From the NCBI GenBank assembly GCA_021806345.1, contig JAJZXP010000206.1, positions 1 to 16,286 on the forward strand: 16,286 bases of DNA, given 5' to 3'. This document shows, in pieces, positions 1 through 7,079 of this stretch (its first letter is position 1; every line of letters begins with the position of its first letter). Under the pieces are notes generated by a model. The model was not told the origin of the DNA. It ran no database searches and was given only the letters and a program-made list of their open reading frames with translations. The stretch is from Thermoplasmata archaeon. Lineage in GTDB: Archaea > Thermoplasmatota > Thermoplasmata > Thermoplasmatales > Thermoplasmataceae. The position numbers and the translations under genes are program-made.

Positions 1-72
1 TACGGGTACAGGCCAGGCAGATTGGCTAGGGAAACGTCTAGGGAAATCTACAAGTATATGAATATCGGATAA
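1..72 (+). CDS. C-terminal end of an unidentified protein (partial)
   Basis: Frame 1 is open from the first base to a TAA at 70-72 and encodes 23 residues, YGYRPGRLARETSREIYKYM plus NIG. The basic, charged composition is protein-like, and the stretch ends in a normal stop before an AT-rich gap. The rest of the gene lies left of the window. I cannot assign a family from so few residues. The YGYRP stretch vaguely recalls the C-terminal end of sugar-nucleotide epimerases, which would suit the neighbouring glycosyltransferase, but this is a guess. A chance open frame of this length is also possible. Confidence 0.4.
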   Translation, partial: YGYRPGRLARETSREIYKYMNIG

Positions 73-184
73 GTGAAAATATACGCCCTAACATAAAAGG
101 TTTCATCAATCACGTCAATAATTGTTGAACAACAGTTTTTTAATATAAATACAAGTTGGAAATAACGTTAATTAACTATCTACT

Positions 185-988
185 TCAATGCATCTGGTTT
201 AATTTACTGGATGCTTTTTTAAGGTACTTATTAATTTTTTCTCCAAAAGAAGTATGGGCAACTTTTATCCCGAAAAGATATAGAAACATTACTGGAATCA
301 TATGAAAGTAAGGCATTCTGGAGTCTTCATTGTTTATGTAATCAATTCCCACTTCCTCTATTTTATACCCCATCTTCTCAATGTTATAAAGTAGACCTAT
401 GTCGAAAAGCCTATTAGTTATAGTAATTTTTGGCAGAACTTCCTGAATCAGGTCTCTTTTGAAACATTTAAGGCCACATTGAACGTCTTTGTACTTAAGA
501 CCAAGGATTAAAAAAATCAAATAATGCCAGGTTCTCCCTGCGAATATCTTAAACAAACTTTCTCTTTTTACTAAATTGGCGTTCCTAGTATATCTCGACC
601 CTATTATGCATGGACTATCATTACTAACCATTTTGCAAAGCCGTATTACCTCGTACCATGGAGCCGCATTATCTGCATCAGCGAAGGCTACAATATCGAA
701 TCTGGCTTTCTTCAAGCCTTCAAGAATTGCTCCCCCTCTTCCTAGCTTAGAATTGTAAGAGTGTACAATAACTTTTTCTCCATAAGATTGGGCTACTTCC
801 TCCGTTCTGTCATTTCCATCAAAAATAACTATTATCTCACGAACTAAATCATTCTTTGTTAATCCTTCTAGTATTGGTCCTATCCTGTCTTCTTCGTTAT
901 AGGCTGGTATTATTATTGAAAAACCAAGGGATTCCTTATAACTTAAAAAATAATTCTTAACAGATGAAACGGCATTTTCTGGATTCAT
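185..988 (-). CDS. GT2-family glycosyltransferase, dolichyl-phosphate mannosyl/glucosyltransferase (DPM1/ALG5)-like
   Basis: Predicted GT-A fold glycosyltransferase that moves a sugar from a nucleotide donor to a polyprenyl (dolichyl) phosphate at the inner membrane face, feeding protein glycosylation or surface polysaccharide. Numbered from the longer open frame starting at 1063, SIIIPAYNEEDRI lies at 49-61, FDGND at 81-85, the metal-binding FADADN at 127-132, GSRY at 155-158 and DVQCGLKCF at 193-201. These are the usual motifs of the family. Segments near 180-190 and 255-268 are hydrophobic. I place the start at Met26 (986-988), giving 267 residues: the first codons of the longer frame come from the end of the neighbouring IS, and a TATA-like stretch at 1016-1024 is well placed for a leaderless start at 988. 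The exact sugar and acceptor are not determined. The fold is certain; the substrate is not. Confidence 0.88.
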   Translation of the reverse strand: MNPENAVSSVKNYFLSYKESLGFSIIIPAYNEEDRIGPILEGLTKNDLVREIIVIFDGNDRTEEVAQSYGEKVIVHSYNSKLGRGGAILEGLKKARFDIVAFADADNAAPWYEVIRLCKMVSNDSPCIIGSRYTRNANLVKRESLFKIFAGRTWHYLIFLILGLKYKDVQCGLKCFKRDLIQEVLPKITITNRLFDIGLLYNIEKMGYKIEEVGIDYINNEDSRMPYFHMIPVMFLYLFGIKVAHTSFGEKINKYLKKASSKLNQMH

Positions 989-1015
989 TGTTCGCACTGA
1001 AGTTAATATGTTATC

Positions 1016-1024
1016 ATTTAAAAG
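1016..1024 (-). promoter_or_regulatory. Possible TATA box for the GT2 gene
   Basis: On the minus strand TTTTAAATG is centred about 31 nt before the ATG at 988, close to the spacing seen at other genes in this window. It lies in host sequence just beyond the IS end, so this promoter would have survived the insertion. Confidence 0.3.
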
Positions 1025-1035
1025 AATTTTTGATT

Positions 1036-1044
1036 GAGTAATAT
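1036..1044. repeat. Left copy of 9-bp direct repeat GAGTAATAT (probable target duplication)
   Basis: GAGTAATAT ends exactly where the IS terminus AGGGTGTC begins. Its partner is at 2020-2028. The 9-bp size equals the duplication around the related decayed IS. Confidence 0.6.
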
Positions 1045-2019
1045 AGGGTGTCTTGAGTTTCATGAATAGTCAGACATATGTCGAACATTATTAACAAAAT
1101 GATAATATTGGGATATGCCCGAACAGCATATCCCGCTGATCATGGAATTGATAGAGAATATAGTTTCGCCCGATCATAGGAGGAGGAAGTATTCAGATCG
1201 GCAGATCCTTAAGATCCTCATACTGTTGCAGATATTTGATATCTCCTACCGTTCGTCGGGGATATTCCTCATCAACCATGAGGAATATCTCAGGATGATT
1301 GACCTCAAAAAAATACCATCATTCCAGACTTTATCAAGAAGATCACGATCAATGGATCTGCATGCCATGAACAGGTCAATCACATTCCTCCATTCCATGA
1401 AGGAATGTGCTGCCATTGATTCATTCATGATTCACACATGCAAGTATTCCACTGCAATGAGAAGGAAATACTGGGGCAACTATAAAGACCCGGGATCAGG
1501 CTGGTCAAAGACCACCAAGGGGTGGTCTTATGGACGCAAGTGTCACATGACACTTGATATAGATTCCCGCGTGTCACATGAAATGGTGGATTCTGTCAGA
1601 GATTTTTCCTATATCTTAGGAGATTCAGATTATGATACCTCAGACATATACGATTATGTGTTTAAGAATACACATTCCATTCCCATAATTGATACCAATA
1701 AGAGGAGGGGCATAGTTCCCGACCGACTGACGGTGAACCGAAAGATCGGAATTGATCTCAGGAGGGAATACTCGTCCATGTATTCCCTCAGGTGGGAGAT
1801 AGAGAGAACATTCTCCATACTTGAGGAGATCATGAGGACAGAGAACATCTGGTACAACAGGAACAGATCATATGATACTGCAATTGGCCTAAAGGCAATT
1901 GCATACAACCTAATGATAATATCAAACATCAAAATGGGAAATAAGCCAAGGGAGATAATGAAAATCGTCAGTTGCTAAAACATGAGACGGGCTATAAATT
2001 TAGTATAGATTTTATTGGA
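1045..2019 (+). mobile_element. Apparently intact DDE insertion sequence (IS4/IS5-superfamily-like)
   Basis: A single transposase gene fills the element. The left end, TAGGGTGTCTTGAG beginning at about 1044, matches the terminus of the decayed relative at 5561 (TAGGGTGTCC) and the arms of the small inverted-repeat element at 14957-15045. A perfect 9-bp repeat GAGTAATAT occurs at 1036-1044 and 2020-2028 and abuts the left end, which suggests the target duplication and sets the right boundary at 2019. The right boundary is uncertain: GAGACGGGCTA at 1983-1993 looks more like a degenerate copy of the terminal repeat and would give about 950 bp, close to the 956 bp of the decayed relative. The element sits just upstream of the GT2 gene. 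Confidence 0.7.
1115..1978 (+). CDS. IS transposase, DDE (DDE_Tnp_1-like)
   Basis: A 287-residue transposase that cuts and joins the ends of its IS. The catalytic triad can be read as D102 (AAIDSF), D170 (LGDSDYD) and E230 in YSLRWEIERTFSILEE at 223-238. The last fits the Y-x2-R-x3-E signature of the IS4/IS5 superfamily (Y223, R226, E230). The N-terminal 95 residues are helical and basic, as expected for DNA binding. No stop or frameshift interrupts it, so it is probably functional. The start is supported by alignment with the decayed relative, which begins MEENNIPLIMERLGKIVSE against MPEQHIPLIMELIENIVSP here. I do not recognise a named IS. Confidence 0.9.
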   Translation: MPEQHIPLIMELIENIVSPDHRRRKYSDRQILKILILLQIFDISYRSSGIFLINHEEYLRMIDLKKIPSFQTLSRRSRSMDLHAMNRSITFLHSMKECAAIDSFMIHTCKYSTAMRRKYWGNYKDPGSGWSKTTKGWSYGRKCHMTLDIDSRVSHEMVDSVRDFSYILGDSDYDTSDIYDYVFKNTHSIPIIDTNKRRGIVPDRLTVNRKIGIDLRREYSSMYSLRWEIERTFSILEEIMRTENIWYNRNRSYDTAIGLKAIAYNLMIISNIKMGNKPREIMKIVSC

Positions 2020-2028
2020 GAGTAATAT
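2020..2028. repeat. Right copy of 9-bp direct repeat GAGTAATAT
   Basis: Exact partner of 1036-1044. It lies 42 bp after the transposase stop, whereas a degenerate terminal repeat ends earlier, at about 1993. Either the element has a 26-bp extra tail or this copy is coincidental. Confidence 0.5.
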
Positions 2029-2243
2029 GGCACTGGATATACCATTATTTCTGACAATTTTCAATATTTGATTTATAAGGCTTTATTACCATCTCTTGGG
2101 GGATTACTGTGATTTACCATTAAACTGAATTCACACAGAACGCCTTATGATTTATAGGAAAAATTAATGTTTTTAATTATGCAGCACAGTTTTTTAGATT
2201 ATAAAGAGTAAGAGATGTCTGACGTGTCTAAGCAAAATGTGAT

Positions 2244-2263
2244 ATATTCTCATTATAGAATAT
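2244..2263 (-). terminator. Small hairpin immediately after the cyclase-family gene
   Basis: ATATTCT and AGAATAT form a perfect 7-bp stem with a 6-nt loop directly after the TGA stop at 2264-2266. On the minus strand it is followed by an AT-rich stretch with TTTT. It may end or protect the transcript. Archaeal termination does not need a hairpin, so the role is uncertain. The rest of 2029-2243 shows no gene. Confidence 0.3.
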
Positions 2264-3175
2264 TCAGACTATAGCTATGGGAGTCGCTGGAGATGCTGTT
2301 GAGCCCTTAATCCTCATCGGAGATAGAACAAACAGGAATTCACTGATTTTCTCAGCGGCCAGCTCATTAAGATTTATGTTGTCTATCAGCCTTATGCCTT
2401 GTTTCGTTATGAGGTACTGATGCACTGGTAGCCTAGTGCCTTCAATTTCCGGTGGAGAAACCTCAGTTGATGGTGTATCTGAACCAGTTACCCCAACTTT
2501 CTTTTCAGCAAGCCATTTGGCAAGTTCCATTCCAATGCCGGGAGATCTCTCATAATATTCGTTGTATTTCTGTGGTTCATGCCATAATCTGCCTGTTCCT
2601 GTATAGAAAAATATTGCGTCACCTGGTTGAACATTAATATCCCTCTCAGAAAGGTATTTTTGGACCTGCTTCAACTTCACCGGCTCATCGTGCTCCATTA
2701 TCTCTCTTCCCTCAGTCGAATCTACCATTATTCCCCTCGTTACAATTGGTGGTGTCTCGTCTATGCCTAGCTTTGTTGTCCCAAAAACTGCTGAGAGATC
2801 ATATGCATCATTGCCGTTGTAGAACTTATTGTCAAAGGATATGTGGTTTAGGGAGTCAATATGTGTGCCCAGGTGATCTACCATCTCCATCCTGCTGAGT
2901 GCAGCTCCAAACTTATTCCTGGTAGGTTTCCGAAATGGGGGGCGATGATCATAGACTCGCTGGGATAGCAGGTAAAAGAAAGGGCCATGGATGGCCTGCC
3001 TTCCAGGCATCCCGTTGTAAATCTCGTGGCTTAAGTTAATGATCCTCCCTGATTTCACAAGACCTATAGCAGACTTTACCTTGTCCTTGTTTATGTGGTT
3101 CAGTGTACCAAGGACGTCATCTTGGCCATATTCTGAAGGATACCATTTCTCATCATTTTCAAACCATTCCTTCAT
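2264..3175 (-). CDS. Cyclase-family metal hydrolase (kynurenine formamidase/isatin hydrolase-like)
   Basis: 303 residues of the cyclase family (PF04199), metal-dependent amidohydrolases that include bacterial kynurenine formamidase (KynB) and isatin hydrolase. The metal-binding signature HLGTHIDSLNH is at 101-111 (H101, H105, D107 and H111, the HxGTHxDxxxH pattern). GDAIFFYTG at 185-193, GSDTPSTE at 231-238 and the C-terminal RIKGSTASPATPIAIV are also typical. The start gives the expected N-terminus (YGQDDVLGTLNHI at 16-28) and has both a TATA-like box at 3198-3206 and an AGGAG at 3180-3184. The substrate is unknown. Location near an aromatic catabolic cluster suggests an amide, lactone or lactam related to aromatic compounds, but IS debris separates it from that cluster. 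Soluble; no signal peptide seen. Confidence 0.85.
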   Translation of the reverse strand: MKEWFENDEKWYPSEYGQDDVLGTLNHINKDKVKSAIGLVKSGRIINLSHEIYNGMPGRQAIHGPFFYLLSQRVYDHRPPFRKPTRNKFGAALSRMEMVDHLGTHIDSLNHISFDNKFYNGNDAYDLSAVFGTTKLGIDETPPIVTRGIMVDSTEGREIMEHDEPVKLKQVQKYLSERDINVQPGDAIFFYTGTGRLWHEPQKYNEYYERSPGIGMELAKWLAEKKVGVTGSDTPSTEVSPPEIEGTRLPVHQYLITKQGIRLIDNINLNELAAEKISEFLFVLSPMRIKGSTASPATPIAIV

Positions 3176-3197
3176 GATTCTCCTAACCAGTTCATCC

Positions 3198-3206
3198 TAT
3201 ATAATA
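3198..3206 (-). promoter_or_regulatory. TATA-like box for the cyclase-family gene
   Basis: ATTATATAG on the minus strand is centred about 27 nt before the ATG at 3175, matching archaeal promoter geometry with transcription starting at or next to the start codon. An AGGAG also sits 5 nt before the ATG. Confidence 0.45.
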
Positions 3207-4596
3207 TTGTAATTTTTTTTGCACATTACTTCATAAAGCTTACTCTAATACAATTGAGAATAAAGTAAAGAAAAACAGTCATCCACTATATTCTGTATGT
3301 TAACTCCGCAACCTTTTAGGGAATATATCAGCTCCCTGCAGCCTGCCTATCTTTTCTATGCTTGAAGGTATCTCCCAAAGAGATTCACTCTTTCCTTGGA
3401 CTTTTTTTATACTCCTTGGAAAATATCAGTAGAACATCATTCATCATCAGTTTAATGGTAAGACCGGCAGGCCTGATCAGCGCAAATATGCTGCAATACA
3501 TATAGGGGGAGAGGAAGGATAGGAAGAAGTATCCTCTCAAAGCATCATCACTGAGGTAAGATTTGTCATTCTCCAGTTCGTTCTTCATTGTATCGAGTAC
3601 CTGCTCTATCTCCTCCATCTGCTTGTACAGACTGTATATGGTTTCCAGATCAACCTTTACCTTGGAGAGTATTAATAATTTCCCTAACTTGTTTTCAGAT
3701 TGGAATTCATTCTTGATCCTCTTCTTCAAAATCATCTTTATGAAGGTTGATGATTCCTCAGCCATCAGCATCTGTTCCTAGAACATGTATGTCCTGAAGT
3801 CATACCTATTCAGGAAACTTGATCTTATACCTCTATCCCTGTAAACAAATCTTGAACTCAGTTTCATGCTGTAATCAATCATGTCCTAGTTACTGCGGAG
3901 ACGCATCACAAATTTCATATCATATCGCATGATCTTTGCCAGATACCGCGATGATAATCCTGTGTCAGGGACAAGAACGCTGTCGAAAAGGATCTGACCA
4001 GGTACATTCCCCAGTGATTTCATATCCCTCACAGATCCCTCCAGCGGCTTGAGTAAAGCAAACCTGTATTGATCCAGATCAAATGCCAACGCCATTTTCG
4101 CTGCGGCAGATATATGTGATCCTCATTATGGTCTTTCGCAACCATGCTGATTTTCACAGATCTAGAAAAGATACTTGACAGATTAGTAGCAAGCTTCCTT
4201 GATTCTGTTATGAGAGACTGGGACAGAGTCATCTGTGCCCCTATGTCTGATGTCGTATCCCTGAGAATGCCCGCCAGCGTGTTCTATGATAGATGGGCAT
4301 GGATATCCCTTGATCCATAGACCTTCTCCCATAGATCCTTCACAAACTTCAATGAAATGGGATACATTAAACTCAACACCGAAAATGCATAAAGATCTGA
4401 CCACCTGTCGGGAAAATATTTCTGAAGCCTGTCAACCAGATACAGGACAGTGAGTAAACCAGTGCAGAATTGCGATACTAGTATATGGATCTAATCACCT
4501 TATTGTTCTCGTTTATTGCATCCTTCGTTATCCTTCTGATATAATCGGATACGCCCACCGCTTTCCAGGTGATGCGATCGTTTCTTGACTTGGGTC

Positions 4597-4605
4597 TGTA
4601 AAGAT
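4597..4605. repeat. Target site duplication TGTAAAGAT, left copy
   Basis: Exact 9-bp repeat bordering the nested IS; the partner is at 5562-5570. Dropping the IS and one copy joins NRNYYLY to RPKSRND in a single frame of the interrupted transposase, which independently confirms the boundary. Confidence 0.88.
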
Positions 4606-5561
4606 TGTGGGGTCCAAATATACGTCAAACAACGAGATCCATTATTTCCCTTTTTGACCTGCGCCTGATCTGATTAGCCATTACAATGCAGCCATATGTC
4701 ACTATCGTTTCACCAACAGCAACATTATAGTTACTGTTGCAGACATACCATATGTGTTCAGAATGCAGTATATCCTCCAGAATGGAAAATGTCGGCTCTA
4801 TTTCCCATCTCAATTTGTATCCTGATTTCTTCCCCTTTCTTATGATTATTCCCTGCTTCCTGTTGAATTTCAGGTTATTTGGAACGATTACTCTTCACTG
4901 TCGGCATCTATCACAGGGAAGGAATATTTGTTGTCCATGACACAATCATAGATGCCGGATGAATCTTATGTGGCATCCATGAGGATATATTCATGCCCAC
5001 TCAAAGGATCTATCATTCCCTGTGCAGCCGTGCTTTCATGAATAAATGCAGATGTCACTTTCCCCTAATGCAGTGGAATCTATATCCAGTGCAACATGTG
5101 TTTTCCTGCCATATCCAAAGTCCTTTGTTCCATAACCCAATGAACTGTCGGGATCCATATGTATGACTGATTTCCTTTTTTGTGCAGTTGCATGCTTTCA
5201 TATCTTAACAAACAAGCTATCTATGACAACATTATCCCATTGGATTCAAAGAGATCAATGATGCCTGCATTGATCACACATCAGTCCATTCTGATTGCCC
5301 TAGGAGATATTGTGCGGAAGTTTAGAATCTTCCCTATGCCAATGAGATCCATTAGTTCAGGTGGTTGCTGAAGAATCACAATGATCTTCACAATATCTTG
5401 CTGGGAAAGTCCCTCTTCTGATATTCAGAAACAATCTTACCCAACCTTTCCATGATCAATGGGATATTGTTTTCTTCCATATCCCTTCAATCTTATTGGA
5501 TTATTATTGGATTAATAATGTCTACAATCATCGATCAATATATGGAAATTTGGACACCCTA
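4606..5561 (-). mobile_element. Decayed IS (relative of the 1045-2019 element) nested in the IS1634-type relic
   Basis: The 956-bp element is bounded by imperfect terminal inverted repeats: TGTGGGGTCCAAATATAC at 4606 and, on the other strand from 5561, TAGGGTGTCCAAATTTCC. It is flanked by a 9-bp target duplication. Its transposase is on the minus strand and full of stops. Size, organisation and terminal TAGGGTGTC match the intact element near the left edge, but the protein is only moderately similar, so it is a separate, older member of the family and not a recent copy. Confidence 0.85.
4625..5480 (-). pseudogene. Decayed DDE transposase of the nested IS
   Basis: The reading starts at the ATG at 5478-5480 with MEENNIPLIMERLGKIVSE, which parallels the intact transposase. 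It continues in other frames with LSQQDIVKIIVILQ, MDLIGIGKILNFRTISPRAI, DFGYGRKTHVALDIDS (near 5100) and LMDAT-stop-DSSGIYDCVMD (near 4950, the second catalytic Asp region with an internal TAA). It ends RWEIEPTFSILEDILHSEHI (4625-4813). In that last block the intact copy has RWEIERTFSILEE, so the glutamate is kept but the following Arg is Pro. Several stops and frame changes make it non-functional. Relation to the 1115-1978 gene is clear over the full length. Confidence 0.85.
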
Positions 5562-5570
5562 TGTAAAGAT
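5562..5570. repeat. Target site duplication TGTAAAGAT, right copy
   Basis: Partner of 4597-4605; flanks the end TTTGGACACCCTA of the nested IS. Confidence 0.88.
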
Positions 5571-5900
5571 AATAATTCCTGTTGAGAAGATTTGCCTCTA
5601 AGGGAATGTTTCTCTTTTTTCTCTCCTCATCAATAATCTTCCTTAGCCAGTATTCCAATAATCCTTATCTGGATGATACATTGATAAATCTTTATGGCAC
5701 AGAATTTTAGTAAACGTAGAATCATGCAATCATAGAATTCTATTCCACAAAATTTGTGATGTTAAGGTTTTGAATAAATGTCCCCTTCCTATTTCTTTGG
5801 ATCATTCTCTGATAAAGTGTAATGAAATAAAAATTGGTCTATGTTAGTCTTTCCTCATCTTGGCTCTTAATCATACAACCACACTTAGTCTAAAATCAAG

Positions 5901-5909
5901 ATTAATAAA
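5901..5909 (+). promoter_or_regulatory. TATA-like box for the thioesterase gene
   Basis: ATTAATAAA is centred about 27 nt before the ATG at 5932, the position expected for a leaderless transcript; no Shine-Dalgarno sequence precedes the ATG. The stretch 5682-5900 upstream shows no gene. Confidence 0.4.
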
Positions 5910-5931
5910 TGAAATCATAATTCAATAAATC

Positions 5932-6339
5932 ATGTTCCAAAATGAAGTGGTTCACCTTGTAGCATGGGGGGAAACAGACCCAGCTGGCATTGTGTTCTAT
6001 CCAAATTTCTATCACTGGTTTGACATGGCAACACACGAAATGTTCAAGGCTGCAGGGCTTTCACCATCAGAACTACTTTCAAGGGAAAGCATAATCATAC
6101 CCCTAGTTTCAGCGTCTGCAGAGTTTATGAAGTCCGTGAAGTACGACGAAACAGTGACCATAAGGACAAGGGTTCAGAGGGTTGGTTCAAAGTCGATTAC
6201 CCTCTCGCAAGAAGTGCTTTTGAATGGAGAAACCGCTGTAAAAGGTACCGAAGTAAGAGTCTGGTCAAAAAATAACGATGGTTCTATCAAAGGCATGCTA
6301 ATACCAGAGAAAGTGAAGAACATACTCTTGGGGCCATAA
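5932..6339 (+). CDS. Hotdog-fold aryl-CoA thioesterase (4-hydroxybenzoyl-CoA thioesterase-like)
   Basis: A 135-residue single-domain hotdog protein, the usual size of the 4HBT family, which hydrolyses CoA thioesters in the cytoplasm. The signature GETDPAGIVFYPNFYHWFD at 13-31 closely follows the active-site segment of Pseudomonas 4-hydroxybenzoyl-CoA thioesterase, with D16 in the place of its catalytic aspartate. Many YbgC-type enzymes share this motif, so specificity for an aromatic CoA is inferred from context. It stands alone on the plus strand with its own promoter, between transposon debris and the end of the ligase operon. In the proposed pathway it would release the free hydroxylated acid (for example gentisate) from its CoA ester before ring cleavage. 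Confidence 0.85.
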   Translation: MFQNEVVHLVAWGETDPAGIVFYPNFYHWFDMATHEMFKAAGLSPSELLSRESIIIPLVSASAEFMKSVKYDETVTIRTRVQRVGSKSITLSQEVLLNGETAVKGTEVRVWSKNNDGSIKGMLIPEKVKNILLGP

Positions 6340-7079
6340 GGCGAAAACTAAGATGAGCCAATAAATATTAATAGTGCTTGTTTAAATTGATATAACCAGC
6401 CCTATCGGAATGATGAAGGTCTTTAAAATCCAATTTTTGAATTAATAAGCCATAAATTTGTTGTGGTGATAATTAATATTGGCTATGAGAATGTATCTGA
6501 TTGCAACGAAACAAGAGTTGTTTTTTTTGCCCTTGGAAATCAAAGTTTATAATGCCTAAAAAAAATAAACGTTAATACATGCTAGGTACAAATTAGTCGA
6601 CAATTCATTATAAAATCTTTGGCGTACTCGACATATAGGAATAAAAAGATAATAGCACTCAAAAACTGAAAGGAGTTATGTTAAAAAAAATATTGATGAA
6701 CAATCCCAAGAATATTATGTTGAAAAAAGTTCTATGGTTTGGTTTCCCCAGAGAAAGGTCTTATTTATATGAACGGTAAGTTATCGGAGAGAAACTTAGG
6801 TACTGTTAGTTTGTCATAATTCAATTATGTTGAAATTAAGCAATGCGGAAGAAAGAAATTATGCTGTCCATTCAATATTCCTGCTTTGTCAATAAAATTC
6901 GTGATTTCACCTATATTCAAACTATTCCAAGGAGCAATTTACCTTATTTTGAACTCTTCTCCATGATTGAATGGATTTCAACCGATTTATTAGATTGAAG
7001 GACATTGAAAACCAGGAACCAACTATGTATAATATTTCCAGGAAAACACCCAATTGAAGGATATTGGAAAATGGAAATA
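6340..7079. other. 740-bp AT-rich region without a convincing gene
   Basis: This gap lies between the 3' ends of the thioesterase and the CoA ligase. It has a T8 run at 6521-6528 on the plus strand, a T8 run on the minus strand at 6683-6690, and an imperfect direct repeat (ATTGAAGGACATTGAAAA at 6994, ATTGAAGGATATTGGAAAA at 7053). The T runs could serve as archaeal termination signals for the two converging transcripts. The only coding candidate is the 33-residue frame at 6678-6779. The amount of unassigned DNA suggests decayed material, but no known gene can be read in it. Confidence 0.5.
6678..6779 (+). CDS. Possible small basic peptide (33 residues), hypothetical
   Basis: An ATG preceded by GAAAGGAG 2-3 nt upstream opens a 33-residue frame beginning MLKKILMNNPKNIMLKKVLW and ending at TAA. 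It is rich in Lys and Arg with a hydrophobic patch. The ribosome-binding sequence is the main support, but other lead genes here appear leaderless, and the A-rich composition makes such a signal likely by chance. No family recognised. Confidence 0.2.
   Translation: MLKKILMNNPKNIMLKKVLWFGFPRERSYLYER

Larger units (their letters stand above)
3300..5681 (-). pseudogene. IS1634-type (IS4 superfamily) transposase, decayed and split by a second IS
   Basis: Pieces of one transposase can be followed down the minus strand. The N-terminus MYHPDKDYW starts at 5681, followed by YWLRKIIDEERKKRNIPLEA and NRNYYLY just before the inserted IS. RPKSRNDRITWKAVGVSDYI resumes after it (below 4597). The central part includes LFDSVLVPDTG and MKFVMRLRSN (3886-4000), with VPDTG apparently standing for the usual LDRG. 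The C-terminal half contains LYKQMEEIEQVLDTMKNELE and DDALRGYFFLSFLSP (3385-3771). The tail LQGADIFPKRLRS ends at the TAA at 3300-3302. Stops or frame changes occur near 5660, 4483, 4200, 3890, 3780 and 3395. The element cannot make active transposase; its terminal repeats were not found. Family assignment is from the spacing and sequence of the C-terminal half, from memory. Confidence 0.82.

Noticed and set aside
3385..3771. Stand-alone 128-residue gene
   Set aside because: It is the C-terminal block of the decayed IS1634-type transposase; matching pieces precede and follow it in other frames.
6830..6960. Minus-strand stretch reading IGEITNFIDKAGILNGQHNF with a following LPHC, faintly like a YjbQ-family protein
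   Set aside because: Only about 30 residues, no continuation on either side and no intact histidine motif; too weak to call a pseudogene.
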